Assembly (NCBI RefSeq): GCF_963678635.1
Contig: NC_087066.1
Coordinates: 66,001,277 to 66,065,276 of the forward strand
Source of the DNA: Symsagittifera roscoffensis
Taxonomy: Eukaryota > Xenacoelomorpha > Acoela > Convolutidae
Length of the DNA: 64,000 nucleotides
Direction of reading: 5' to 3'
Positions 44,226 to 55,694 of this stretch are shown piece after piece. Under the pieces are notes generated by a model. It searched no databases. It had not been told where the DNA came from and saw nothing but the letters and a program-made list of their open reading frames with translations. The position numbers and the translations under genes are program-made. The number at the start of each line of letters is the position of its first letter. Positions within the stretch are counted from its first letter, which is position 1.

Positions 44226-45640
44226 CCGAATTTCAATTTGAGTTCATTTGTAAGAACTGATGATAGGTATCTCTCATACAGAATTGTTTGAGCACTTTTT
44301 AGTACAGAAATAACTACGGTTTTGGAATCTTGAAAATTCGAAAAGTATGCTTATCATCTTTTACGAGTAAAACGTATTTTAAAAAATAGCACTCATGTAC
44401 TTCTTGGCCGAGCCAGGCTCACATTTTTTCGGCTTAGTCAACTTCTACTGCATAGTTTCACAGGCAAATGTTTAAATGCTTAGACCGGTTTCAGGAAAGA
44501 TGGATTTTTTTACTACAGTTTCGTTTTCGGTCTGAGGGACAGCTTATGTTTTTTTTTCCTTAGTTAACACTCGTTCATTAATTCTCAATGGTTTTTAAGG
44601 CGGTTCCCGAACATCATCCGAGCCAAAGACATGAAGTTTTAGTTGTAGGTATAGTTTTTTTGAGTAGTTTTGTATCTTAATATTTCAAAAAATTGACTGC
44701 TTGCTTTTATTTTCTATCAATTTTTTGTAATGCAATATTTTCATTGTATCGCAAGTGTTGCAAAACTCCGCCGCTTCGCCTGTGTTTAAAATGTTTCTTT
44801 TAATTGTAATAGTTTTGCGAGTCTGTTGTGTATGCTCATAATGCAGAAGAAGCACTGAGATGAAGGCAAAGGTTTTTTGCTAACAATCGAGAAGTAAAAT
44901 ATCTCGAGACTGAGTAACGTTTCAAAGACATCGCTTATCGTGTCTATAAATTATAAGTTTGGAGTCCAAGTCTAGGTAAATCTTGCTTTTGAAAACTCAT
45001 CAAGTCAATTTGAAACAGTCGAAGTCGATGGGACTTTGCTCAAAGAGTGAAGTTATTGACTCATGATTGCTGGTACGTCTGGTGTTGGAATCCGGGAGTT
45101 TGATTTTCACCAAATGATAGTCGTTAGGTAAGGGAACAATATTTTTTGATTTGGCGCGTGGTTTTTAAGGATTTTTTTCCAATTACGATCTTCTACTCTT
45201 TCCAGTTGATGAAAAATTAAGTGAAGCAGTTTTTGAAGGGCTAGCAGAAGTTCGTGATTGGTTGTACAGGCGGTTTTTGAAGTTTGGCTTTTGTTGTACA
45301 TTTGTGACAACAATGCCACATGTGAAACTAGTGACAAACTTCTGCCAGCACTTCAAATACTGCTTATTTAATACTTCAACAGCTGGAAAATTTAAACTGT
45401 TTCCCACAGGCTAAGTTTTACAAACGGTTTGTTCAAAATTGAGCTAAAAAAAGCAAAACATCCAGACAATAGTGAGTGCACGTACTCAGTGCAAATGAAT
45501 TCAGGACAATTCAATGGTTTTCTAAATAAAAAATTGGACTGAGCCTAAGCATTCAGTTATCGAGCCAAGAGATCGAGGTTTCTTAAAATTTTTCAGGATT
45601 GTTCAAAATAATTATCCTACAGGTATCCTTCTTTCCCCTA
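44226..45640. other. No gene recognised
   Basis: AT-rich. A hairpin-tail relic GCAAGTGTTGCAAAACTCCG near 44753-44790 is the only feature. Overlapping minus-strand open frames at 45107-45407 have no recognisable domain. Confidence 0.4.
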
Positions 45641-45862
45641 CTACGGCGAACGAGGCGTTCGCCGTAATATATAATGCGCGTTAGTTATCCAAAATTGGCA
45701 ACCTTTACAACTCCATAATTTTACAAAAAAAATCACTGATGAAAAACTTTTCTAATTTTGAGCTCAAAATTAGAAAGGTTTTTCATCAGTGATTTTCTTG
45801 TAAAATTATGGAGTTGTAAAGGTTGCCAATTTGGGATAACTAACGCGCATTATATATTGCGA
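45641..45862. mobile_element. Near-perfect 195-bp palindrome with a GC hairpin beside it
   Basis: Arms 45666-45762 and 45765-45862 are inverted copies (outer AATATATAATGCGCG / CGCGCATTATATATT) around GAGCTC, with only a few mismatches. Immediately left, ACGGCGAACG-AGG-CGTTCGCCGT (about 45643-45665) forms a separate tight hairpin. The inner phrases CAAATTGG..TAACGCGC resemble F1 interiors, so it may be an F1-derived foldback. Confidence 0.88.
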
Positions 45863-48523
45863 TATGAACTAAGAACGCAGCGGAGATGTTGTCCGTCTCA
45901 GAAAATGTGCCAAATTGGACTGAGGAATGCCCTTTGGTCTATTTGATACGTTTCTAGAAGCAAATTCTATCACTTTAAATTTAACGTGTGGCGTGATTTG
46001 CTTAAAAAATCAAACAAAAGTTTGTGTTTTCTCTATTTTTTTTTTGTAAAATTCAGCAATTGTTTGAACTTAAACTCCAAAAAAATAAAATTCAGTCTGA
46101 TTAACCATTATATGAGCAGTGATGAATAAAGTTATTTTCCGTAAGAGTTCAATTTGAATCCACTGAAATGGTTTTTTGTCGCACCTGGCCGTGCAATCAA
46201 ACGAGATATTTTTAAAATGTTGAAACGAGCCCTATAGATGATTCAGACGTAAATTATACTCCATTAATTGGAAGTCGTAGAAAAAACTGAACGACTTCAC
46301 ATTTTTGTATTAGCATGAAGAAAACTAGGGGAAAAACGGGTTCATGTTTGCAATCAAATTTGCTGCAATTTCCAACATTAGGATAGGAAAAAATCATAAA
46401 TTATAAGAAACATTTTACACCTCAATTTTTTTATTGACCTGCTCGTTTTTTAATCATATGGTTTCACTGCTACAGAATTCACGCTGTTTTTTTTGTTTTT
46501 TGTTTTCAATACGGTGATTTGATGCTCATAAATGCTAAAAGTAATCAAATTACAAAAATCAGATTTCAAAGCTGATTTAAATTATCCTGACAAAACGAAT
46601 GAAACTTAATTAAAACCCATTCTTCACAAATTGGGTAGACATTAGACGAAAAATGAATAAAGCAAAATTTGACTGATTTTTTACAGAATTAAGGTTATGC
46701 AATTTTTATAGCAAAAACCAGGTCCAAAAACTTACCCCTGAAAAGATTTTTCTGTTTTCTTGGTCAGTCAAAAATACGCCAGAAATGGTTCAATTGCTGT
46801 TATCATATATCAAATTAAACTTCTCATAGACCGACAAAAATTAAAAGGGGCATAGTTTTGTCAGTTTCATGCAAAAAAAATGTCATTTGCACAATAAAAA
46901 AATAACAATTTTTTAATTTAAAAACTTTTTCAATGTTTTGTAAAAACTTTTCGAGATTTTACTCTTAAGATTTTTTGAACTGTAACCAGTATTTTAGGCA
47001 AAAGTTTGATTGGCTGAAAAACTTAGACCTATTGTTTTTGACGTAGAATTTTCAACTCTATTTTCGCAAAAAACATTGCAAAATACCTTCTGCTGAAATT
47101 TTAATCAGGTTTTGTTTTCATCAATTTTCGTCTCACTATGGAAAAACGTAAATTGATTTTCAAATTTAACCGATCTGTCCGGATAACTTGAATCAGCTCT
47201 GTAAATCAATTAAGATTAAAGCGGCGTGAACTTGAAAATTTGATCTGAAACGAGAATAGATGGTTGATCTGATATCATTCCACCATCTTTAGTTGACTTT
47301 ATCTTTCCAGAACTAGTAACTATAAAAAAACTCGGGCCTGAAAATTATGCGGTTTTCCCCAGTTTTAATCCAAATGAATTCTATCAAAAACAACGAACAC
47401 ACCTGACCATTGAGCAGGAGAACAACCATACTTTTTTTAACCATTTTTGGTAAATTATTGTGAGGAAGTTCACGTAAATAAAATAACAAACTTTTCAAAA
47501 TAACCAGTTTGCAACCAGATTTAGGAAATTTTGAACTAGTAGATCTAAATTTTGGGCGGTGAGCTTAACATTGAGATTCAGAGGGCATTCTATCAGAAAA
47601 AGAAAGAACAAACAATTTGAAACAGAAAAGAGGATAGAAAGATAAATTTAATTAGCAATCCACTGTAATGAATTTACAAATTTGATGTAATTTTGCAAAG
47701 AGAAAAAAGTAATACAGTTTTGCGCTTGGAAGAAAGGCGTTCATCACAAAATTGCTGTTGACTTCATATCATATAGTTAAATATATTTTTTTCTTCGTTA
47801 ATTCCTTTTCCATTTTCTGGCATCCAGTCCGGTGCATGAAAAAATTAAGAGTTTCGAATTTTCTTCATGTTCAATTAGAAGACAATTTTACAGTTGTTGT
47901 TCTTTCGGTAGGAACCCGCCGTGTTTGTGTTTGGGGTGCTGTTTAGTTTTACGTTAGGAAGCTCGAATTTTGTGCTGAGGCACTGTCTTAATTCTCGATT
48001 CTACTCTTCCAGAACAACAACTGACAGCAACGCTAATCACTTTGGCTCTCAAAAATGAATGAATGGTATCGCCCGTTTACTGACAAACATTACTCACAAA
48101 AAATGTAACAGAGATTTTCTTAAATGTTTTTTCCAAAATTGAAGCCTGCAAATGATTGAACTTTTTCGCTTTTGTAATTTGGCCATTTCAATGAGACGAG
48201 AGCTCGTCGAAAACTGAAATCTGTAATTTAGTTCAACTGTTTGTTAACACATATAATCAAAAATTGCCCATTAAATAAATCATACAAAAAAGCAGCGGAA
48301 AACATCATATACTCAACCAAGATAACGGTAGATGAATGAACTACAAAAACACTTCGAGTGAAACTTCTCAAATAACTAGATAAGGACGAGTTGCAATTCT
48401 TCCAGTTGGACTGTCTTTGGTAGACTCGACCGCCAAAACATACACTAACCTTGATGCTGTCAAAGTCCGACTTTGGAGCCAACTGCAAAAATACTAGGTC
48501 TTGAACAAAACGACTTTGCCTAA
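45863..48523. other. No gene recognised, 2.7 kb
   Basis: AT-rich intergenic sequence. Short open frames only. I see no splice-supported exon, RNA gene or clear repeat. Confidence 0.4.
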
Positions 48524-49835
48524 ATGTCGGTTGGGGGATATCACATCACGAGAGAGATCACTTGCGCTCAAAACTTGTCAGTACAAACCCATTCATTGCA
48601 ATTGCAGTCTTTTAAAACATTTGTGGTAGACATCATTGCCCTTTCATTGCCTAGAATGATCCCAGTGGTCACAACATATCCGAACAATTTTTGCCGATCT
48701 CACGAGCATTGAGGACACATTACATTTCCGAACAATAGAGAAGGATTCCGTTGCTCTGCAAATTGGCATCAATAAAGTCACATATATTCAAAAAAACGAG
48801 GAGAAATGGATCTAGAAACAAAAAACATACAATTTGATGTTAAAAAACTTCCAGCTGGGCTTTTGTTGAAAAGCATACTCTAAACCCAACAAGAAGTCAA
48901 ATACAAAACTGGCCTTTTTTATCAACTTTCTCACTTGGTCAATATATAGTTTTAAAAATTCTGAGCGGGATCAAAATAGACAATTACGCAAATAGTTTAC
49001 CGAAGATAATTTTGTCTAACAACGAATAAAGAGCCATGGCAGTATTGAAAGACGCCACAAAACTTGTGTAAAGACACTGTGAATTAGAATTGAAATCGAA
49101 AGAAGATGCTTCACGCCAGGATTGTTCACTAGCAGAAAAACAACTAAGAATTGTCAAAAAAAACATTCACAAGCACGATTCACAAGCACATTCACAAGCA
49201 CTTATAAAACTAGCGAAAAAGACTTGAGCAAAAGATATATTGTTAATGTCAACTCAACGCTCCACACTGCCACCAGTCGTCACAACATATCCGAACAGTT
49301 TTTGACGATCTCACGAGCACTTAAGACCCATTACATTTCCAAACATTAGATATGATTCACAGTTGCTTTGAAAATTGGAATAAAAAATCACCTATATTCA
49401 ACACAACGAGTTGGAAACGGATCTAGAAATGAAATACCCACAATTTGAAGTTAAAGCACGTCTTTTGCTGAAGATCATACCATAAACTCAACAAGAAGTC
49501 AAATATTAAACTGGCCTTTTTATATCAACGTTCTCACCTGGAGGATAAATAGTTCAAAAAAAGTTCCATATCTTTGTCTACCAACGAATGATGAGCCATG
49601 ACAATATTTAGAGACACCACCAAACTTATTTAAAGACTTTATGAATTAGACTTGAAATCGAAAGAAGACGTTTCACTGACATGATTGTTCAGTAGCAGAA
49701 TAAAAGCTAGGAGTTGTCAAAAAATAATAATTCACAAGCACGAAAATCAGAAAAAAAGTATTACAAAACTACCGGAAAAAACTTGAGCAAAAGATATATT
49801 GATCAAGTTAACTCAACGCTCCACACTGCCACCAA
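48524..49835 (+). repeat. F7 element left part, two 610-bp internal units
   Basis: Starts TTGGGGGATATCACATCACG, the same start as at 62.87 kb. Internally, the phrase GTCACAACATATCCGAACA recurs near 48668 and 49278, with GATCTCACGAGCA, ACGGATCTAGAAA and AACTGGCCTTTTT following in the same order, so the element contains a tandem repeat of about 610 bp. A third unit start near 49815 (AACGCTCCACACTGCCACCA) diverges into unrelated sequence. It may be an LTR or satellite-like part of a larger element. Confidence 0.7.
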
Positions 49836-51900
49836 TATATGGTATCTGTCTCATCGTTCGAAAAAAAACGAATACAAACGGCAAAGTTTGCCGAGTATGC
49901 AACGCTTTTAGTTTCTTTGACTTTTCCTTGAAATCTAACCTTATCACCAGGCCTGATCTTTTGAACAATCTTACTGGTGTCAAAATCCGCTTCAGGAAAA
50001 ACATCGGCAACCTTTCTGCAGACGTAGTTGCTATGTTTATGCAAAACACGGTTGATTCTAAAGTTGGACCGTTCCTCCGGTACCTGTGGTTTGACAAAGG
50101 AAAAAATGAGACCTACCAAAATACGAGTCAGCTCTTTGGGGCTGCAGGCTCCCATCTAAGAAAGTGTGTGGATAAAGGAAAGTGCGTGGAAAATATTATT
50201 AACATCTACGCCACAAAAAGCTCATCTGATTATGTTGGCTATTGTTAACGAGTGTTTAACCTTGAATAATGGGAGGCAAAACCGACGAGTCGTACCAAGA
50301 ATTTTTTTGTATCATCGTTACTTGCGGACCCGGAGAGCCGCAAACCACAGCAGCAACGTGTTCTTGGTTTCTCCAAGGGCTCCATTTATGGACACTGTAA
50401 AAACCAGTTGGTACAAAAGGTTCAAATAGGAAAAGTACTTAAAACTTTGTCAATTTCAAGATTCGCTGAACGGTAAATCACATTTTTGAATCACGTCATA
50501 ATCCCCTAAAATTCTTTTAAAAAGCGGAAACAAGATCTAGTTTTCTCAGTTTAGTCAACAAATTCGTCAACACCGTTTCGGCAAAGTTTCTGACACGTAA
50601 AGCACCAGTAGCGCCCTTAAAGCCTGTCAAGACACCTAACTTGGAGCTGTAAACGTCTGTCTACGGAGCGCAAATAGTTCATTTTATCCTTGAAAAGCAG
50701 ACCACAAAATTTGCTATTAATAAGTTTGGTCGGCCATATTAATTGTCCTGTACTGGCTGAGGACGCCTTAAAATTGATGCGAATTGTTCGTTGCGAGAAA
50801 TCTAGCAAAATTTGTGCCTGAGTTTGTCTAGCAAAGACATTTGCACCCCTCATCATTGGAAAAATGTCATTTCAAAATCCGACCAATTATGCTAATGGAA
50901 TTTATTACACTTCAACGCGCGTGTTGAAGGGACCACGTTTTTCGGAAGGACCAAAACTTTCAGCTTGAACAAGACCAGCTCAATGAAGATGATGCCTGCT
51001 TAAAAAATTTGATGTTTAAAGCTGTCACACGCTCAAACCGTTCAGGTTTAGCAACTGTAACACGTTCGTTAGGTCGGTTGCCTTCTTTCGGCCAGACCTC
51101 TCATCTACAATTAGCTCATCATGCAAAAGCTCACCTTTCTTGAAAAAAATCTGCCAAAAAATTGATTTCACGGTAAAATACGCTTAAAAAATTACGAAAA
51201 AAAAGTTTCTCATCATTTAGATAACAAGCATTGTGCCTTTAAATTGACATAACGACCGCATTTGTACTCGTGGTCGGTTATTGAAATCGTCATCCTTGAT
51301 AACCTCAAAGTATCCCATGATTTAACATAGATTAAAAACTCACATAATCAGGAGTTATTCTGGAATTCAAGCAATTCGTTGCATTTTTATTGGAAAATTA
51401 ACTGCATCATCCGCTGTTGTCCCACTGTGAAGCAGACTTTATCCTAAAAAACTTGCAAATCTTGTTGTTAATTGCTGTGGAAATTTTCTCTAAGCTTATG
51501 CAGAACTCCCAAAAGAGCGATTGCCGACAGCAAATCATTATCCTACTGGACTAGACAGTTTTACACTATTGGACTGGACTCCATCCTACTTTTCTCGTTT
51601 TACGACAAAAGAATCGATACTCGCATCGATATATACTTCTTTAAACCTGTTTGTTTGTACGCGCGATACACTCAAAAGTCTCACCTGTTTGTCGTCCGAC
51701 AGCGCAATGCATTGTATCATACCTCTCGTATGCCAGCGGAGGATACGGACAAAGTATTTATCGGACTGAGGGATATTTCTGGATGAATCGGTCACAATCT
51801 CAATGTAGCCGAAAAAAGCGCAAATCCATGCTCAACAGTCTCGAAATCGTTTCCTTTGTGTCTACTTTCAAAAAATCAAACACGGAGTAATCGATGATAG
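49836..51900. other. ORF-dense segment after F7, unassigned
   Basis: Frames of 60-149 codons are open on both strands at 49.80-50.25, 50.62-50.86 and 51.47-51.89 kb, more than in the neighbouring AT-rich DNA. One minus-strand stretch reads DTSKIVQKIRPGDKVRFQGK. No frame is long enough, or carries motifs, to name. Because it directly follows F7 repeats, it could be a decayed interior of that element. Confidence 0.35.
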
Positions 51901-53144
51901 TATTTGACAGTCGATGATACACGCCATAAAGATTACACGCCACGAGTTCCATGGCATCCCGCTAAAGATCCCAGCCAGTGACGATTTACTCAGATCGGAG
52001 ACGCTCTAGACAGCTCAATGAAAGTACGGCCGGTAAATAAACTGTCTAAAGTCTTTCCTTAAGATTGATTCATCACTCAACACCTTTTCCCAACCTAAAT
52101 TAACGCGGTATCTGTATTCGCCCAAAAACAATTTATTTATTTCGTTTGTTTTCTTTTACATTTTTTGCACAAAATGTTTTTTTTCTACTTACTGCTTGAT
52201 TTTTTATAATTTTTGAATTTCTACTTGTTTTTCAGTCCCTGAACCAGATGCTACAAAATTGTTTGACTGAAAAAAGCGCGGTTCCACGAACTTTTGTTAT
52301 TGTGATGTGATTTCCGTTTACAAAATGAATGAAAATGAGCAATGGAGCAGGAGGTCAACAATTTTCTTCAATTTTGGTTAACTTTTTGTTGGGAAATTAA
52401 CCTCAAAAAGTTTTTGGATTCATTGAAAAGTCATGCTTTCAACCAGCCTTAAGAAATTCTGAAATAAATCTAATTCTTCGTATATAATTTCAGTTGAGCT
52501 CTTCATCGAGAATCAAAGGACATACGACTCAAGAAAAAAAAACAGAAGAGTTTGATTCAAAAGTGATTTGAAAAAATAAAGAAAGAAGGATAGAAGATAA
52601 AATAATAGAAATCCACGATGATGAACTTTAAAAAAATAATGAAACTATGCAAATAGACAAAAATGGTACAAATGATAAAGTTTGATTTGAAAAAAGGAAA
52701 ACTGAACTTGAAACAACTCATTGCCGCATTATTTGATGAAATTCGACAATGGTGTCTTAATCTTTTTAACTCAAAATTCGGAAAAGTATGCCCCTGAATA
52801 TCTTGTTTTACTCACATTATTATGAGTTTGATTGTATAAAAAATTTTCAAGGCTTCGCATGCGTGAAACTCTGTATCGACTTAACTGCTTGCAAAACTTG
52901 TCACTACTTGTTCGTTTCGTCATTGCCCCATAACTTACCCAGTTCGTCATGTTTAAATTTGATACAATTATCTAATAACGTTAAACTTGAAGTTTGCTCA
53001 CTTCAAATGACCGGTTCTTTTATTGTGTTCATTCACTTAATGAAAGCGTTTGAAACCATCGTATGACTTTCTGTCTCAATATTTACAAATAAATGAACGA
53101 TCTCCCGCCAAATTTTGAAAAGTGATTTTTATTTTTTGCTCATC
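51901..53144. other. No gene recognised upstream of the phosphatase
   Basis: AT-rich. A 92-codon open frame at 52788-53066 has no recognisable features. AATAAA occurs at about 53089. No promoter element could be supported. Confidence 0.4.
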
Positions 53145-54107
53145 ATGACCGACCATGCTTCGGCCTCAACCAAATTGACAATTGATAACAGCGGCGGTGT
53201 TGAGTCATGGATTTCACAACTTGAGAAGTGCAAATTGCTGTCAATATACGACCTTTCGAGTTTGTGCAGTTCAGCTAAACAGGTTCTGATTCAAGAGCCG
53301 ACTTTGAAACATGTAAGCAGTCCTGTTACGGTTTGTGGCGACATCCACGGTCAACAGCCTGATTTGAAAGAATTGTTCCAGATAGCTGGAAATATTCCGG
53401 ATACTAACTTTCTGTTCATGGGTGATTATGTAGACAGAGGTTTCTACTCTATAGAAACAGTCTGTTGGTTGCTAGCCCTTAAGATCCGTTATCCTTGTCG
53501 GGTTACTATTCTACGCGGCAACCATGAATGTCGAAACGTCACACAAGTGTATGGATTCTATGATGAATGTCTAAATAAGTACACAAGCATGGGAAGCAAA
53601 GTTTGGTCTCTGTTGACAGATGTTTTCGATTATCTTCCTCTCTTGGCCGTGATAGATAACGATATCATTTGCATGCATGGAGGTCTATCGCCTAGCTTAC
53701 CGCATCTGAACAGTCTGAATACCATCGATAGGTTCCAGGAAACTCCTCACGAGGGTCCCATGGCCGACATCATGTGGTCAGATCCGGAGGAGATTACCGG
53801 ATGGGGCTTGTCGGGCAGAGGTTGTGGATACCTTTGGGGCAGAGACATTACCTCTAATTTTGTCCACTCGAACCAGCTCAAATTCGTTTGCCGAGCGCAC
53901 CAGTTAGTGATGGACGGTTACACGTGGTGTCATGATAAACAAGTATTGACTGTTTTTAGTGCTCCCAATTATTGCTACAGATGCGGCAACCAGGCAGCTT
54001 TTATGAATGTACACAGCACAGATGAACTCCAACTGCTCCAATTTGACGCCGTCTCAAGGCCAAATGCGTCCGAAGACAACACTCGTCGCCCTGACTATTT
54101 CCTATGA
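53145..54107 (+). CDS. PP2A-type serine/threonine phosphatase catalytic subunit, intronless
   Basis: A single open frame of 320 residues from ATG 53145 (MTDHASASTKLT), against 309 in PP2A-C. All metal and phosphate ligand motifs of the PPP family are kept in order: GDIHGQ (about residue 66), GDYVDRG, RGNHE, CMHGG and RAHQ. SAPNYCYRCGNQAA near the C-terminus and the final DYFL are PP2A hallmarks that PP4, PP6 and PP1 lack in this form. It therefore should dephosphorylate phospho-Ser/Thr, in a complex with A and B subunits if those interfaces hold. Differences from PP2A-C: the C-terminus reads TRRPDYFL, so the regulatory Thr before Pro (Thr304) is missing while Tyr307 and Leu309 remain. GNHE is followed by Cys instead of Ser. 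Lack of introns in an intron-rich genome points to a retrocopy. The frame is intact, so it is under selection or young. An in-frame TTG ten codons upstream is not a likely start. Confidence 0.93.
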   Translation: MTDHASASTKLTIDNSGGVESWISQLEKCKLLSIYDLSSLCSSAKQVLIQEPTLKHVSSPVTVCGDIHGQQPDLKELFQIAGNIPDTNFLFMGDYVDRGFYSIETVCWLLALKIRYPCRVTILRGNHECRNVTQVYGFYDECLNKYTSMGSKVWSLLTDVFDYLPLLAVIDNDIICMHGGLSPSLPHLNSLNTIDRFQETPHEGPMADIMWSDPEEITGWGLSGRGCGYLWGRDITSNFVHSNQLKFVCRAHQLVMDGYTWCHDKQVLTVFSAPNYCYRCGNQAAFMNVHSTDELQLLQFDAVSRPNASEDNTRRPDYFL

Positions 54108-54350
54108 AACCCATAAAATGCAAACATCCTTATGACAACAATTCGAATTTGATACGACTCTCTAGTCCTAGTTCAAATAACACTTCTGAATTCAAATAAT
54201 TTCCTTTCAATGTACAAAAAAGCAACTCAGCCTACTTGATATAATTAGTTCGCCTACAAAGTTCGCAACGAAAGAATTGGTTGTGATAATTCTTCCCTTC
54301 ATAAACGGCTATGCTCTAATATTTGTAGTACAAAAATACAGCCTTAGGGC
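54108..54350. other. 3' flank of the phosphatase
   Basis: No AATAAA within 300 bp of the stop. ATAAAA occurs near 54114. No poly(A) tail remnant or target duplication that would mark a recent retroposition is evident by eye. Confidence 0.4.
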
Positions 54351-54603
54351 ACGGCAATGTTTTGGAATGTCGATAATTTTTATATATTTTTTGATTTTTC
54401 CCGAAAACTGTCTCCCAACTCTGGGATTAAGAGTTAATAAAAAAGCAGGTTGTGGAAATCTCTCCTGCAGGAGAGGCTCAACCCTATTTTTTTTTTAAAA
54501 AAATGATCGCCTTAAAAAGTCAATTTTGACAACTTCTTAGTTTTTGTTCAATTTCCGTTTTTCTTGAAAACTCTTTTCACAAGTCTAGGATTGAGGTTGT
54601 ATT
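54351..54603 (+). repeat. Isolated satellite units (170-bp family)
   Basis: CCCGAAAACTGTCTCCCAAC, GCAGGTTGTGGAAATCTCTC and GGCTCAACCC-like phrases match the intron 2 array in order. About one and a half units. Confidence 0.65.
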
Positions 54604-54646
54604 CATAAAAAGGAATCTTCTGTGAACAAGAAGATTCCTTTTTATG
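54604..54646. repeat. Perfect 17-bp hairpin
   Basis: CATAAAAAGGAATCTTC (54604-54620) pairs exactly with GAAGATTCCTTTTTATG (54630-54646) around a 9-base loop. It lies just past the satellite fragment. Confidence 0.9.
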
Positions 54647-55690
54647 GGAATCTTGTGTGAATAAACGTTTACTCTTAAATTTGGTAGAAAACTTGCTATG
54701 GCTTTGAGAACAGTCCAGTTTTTGACACTTGAATAATTTGTGTGAAAAGTTTTCTTTTTTCAAACGAATTAGATTGTCGGCGTCGTTAGCGTACAGCCAT
54801 GTTTCAAAGTTTCAGTCTAATTTTGTATGGAACCTCACATGCTCTTTTGTCCTCTCCTTGGTCTTCCATTTGCCTTCTCTCTTACTAGTCGCTTCGTGTT
54901 TCTTTCATAAGCAAAGTAAGCAAGACAGTGGGTAACAGTGTATATAAACTAGAACATCCTACAGAAGATCATTCAATCACTATTTTAAAATGTTTCACAG
55001 AGGTACAACTTTGCTCACAGCTGAAACGCACAACTTTTAAAATTTACTTCCAATGATTACGTTAACGACAATTCAAAATCAATTCAATTGACAGTGAATT
55101 CAGCTCCAAAAATGCCAGGTTGATTTTCAGCTTTAATAACCAAGTTGCAATTAACGAGTTCTAACTGACGAGGTGTAGCTAATACTTGAGTTGGTTTTTC
55201 GAGTTTTTCGGGAATAAGCTTATGAAACAGTAGCCGCAACAGTTTGAACTAACATCTTGTTAAATATGGAAAAAAACTGCTTCTCATACTGTAGAAGGCA
55301 ACATAACAAGGTGTGATTTTATAACAATACAGGATAAAATCTTAACGAAAAAAAATTCATCGCAACTAGGACCAATTTGTTTCGCCAGACATTTCTGAGT
55401 AAACATATTCAAACTGTTTGATATACTCGATAAAGCCATTCCTTGAAGATAAGTACCAGAGAACTGCTTGGACTGCTGTGTAAAGTGTTTTTTCCAGAAA
55501 GCCAATGAAGGTGACGTGAGACAAATATTTGACTGTGCTGAATAACACATACATTTATTGCGTCTCCCACAAGACGTACTCAAACTCAATAACGGATAAC
55601 TTTTTACTCTTCGACAGCAGTTGCCTCTTTTTTTTTTAAAAAATATTAGAATTTGAAAAACTTCAACACATCTTAACAAACTATAGCGGT
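54647..55690. other. No gene recognised
   Basis: AT-rich. A minus-strand open frame at 55284-55679 has no recognisable domain and overlaps homopolymer runs. Confidence 0.4.
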
Positions 55691-55694
55691 CATT

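Noticed and set aside
49799-50248. 149-codon plus-strand frame as a gene
   Set aside because: Two minus-strand frames are equally open over the same bases, and no frame has a recognisable domain or splice context.
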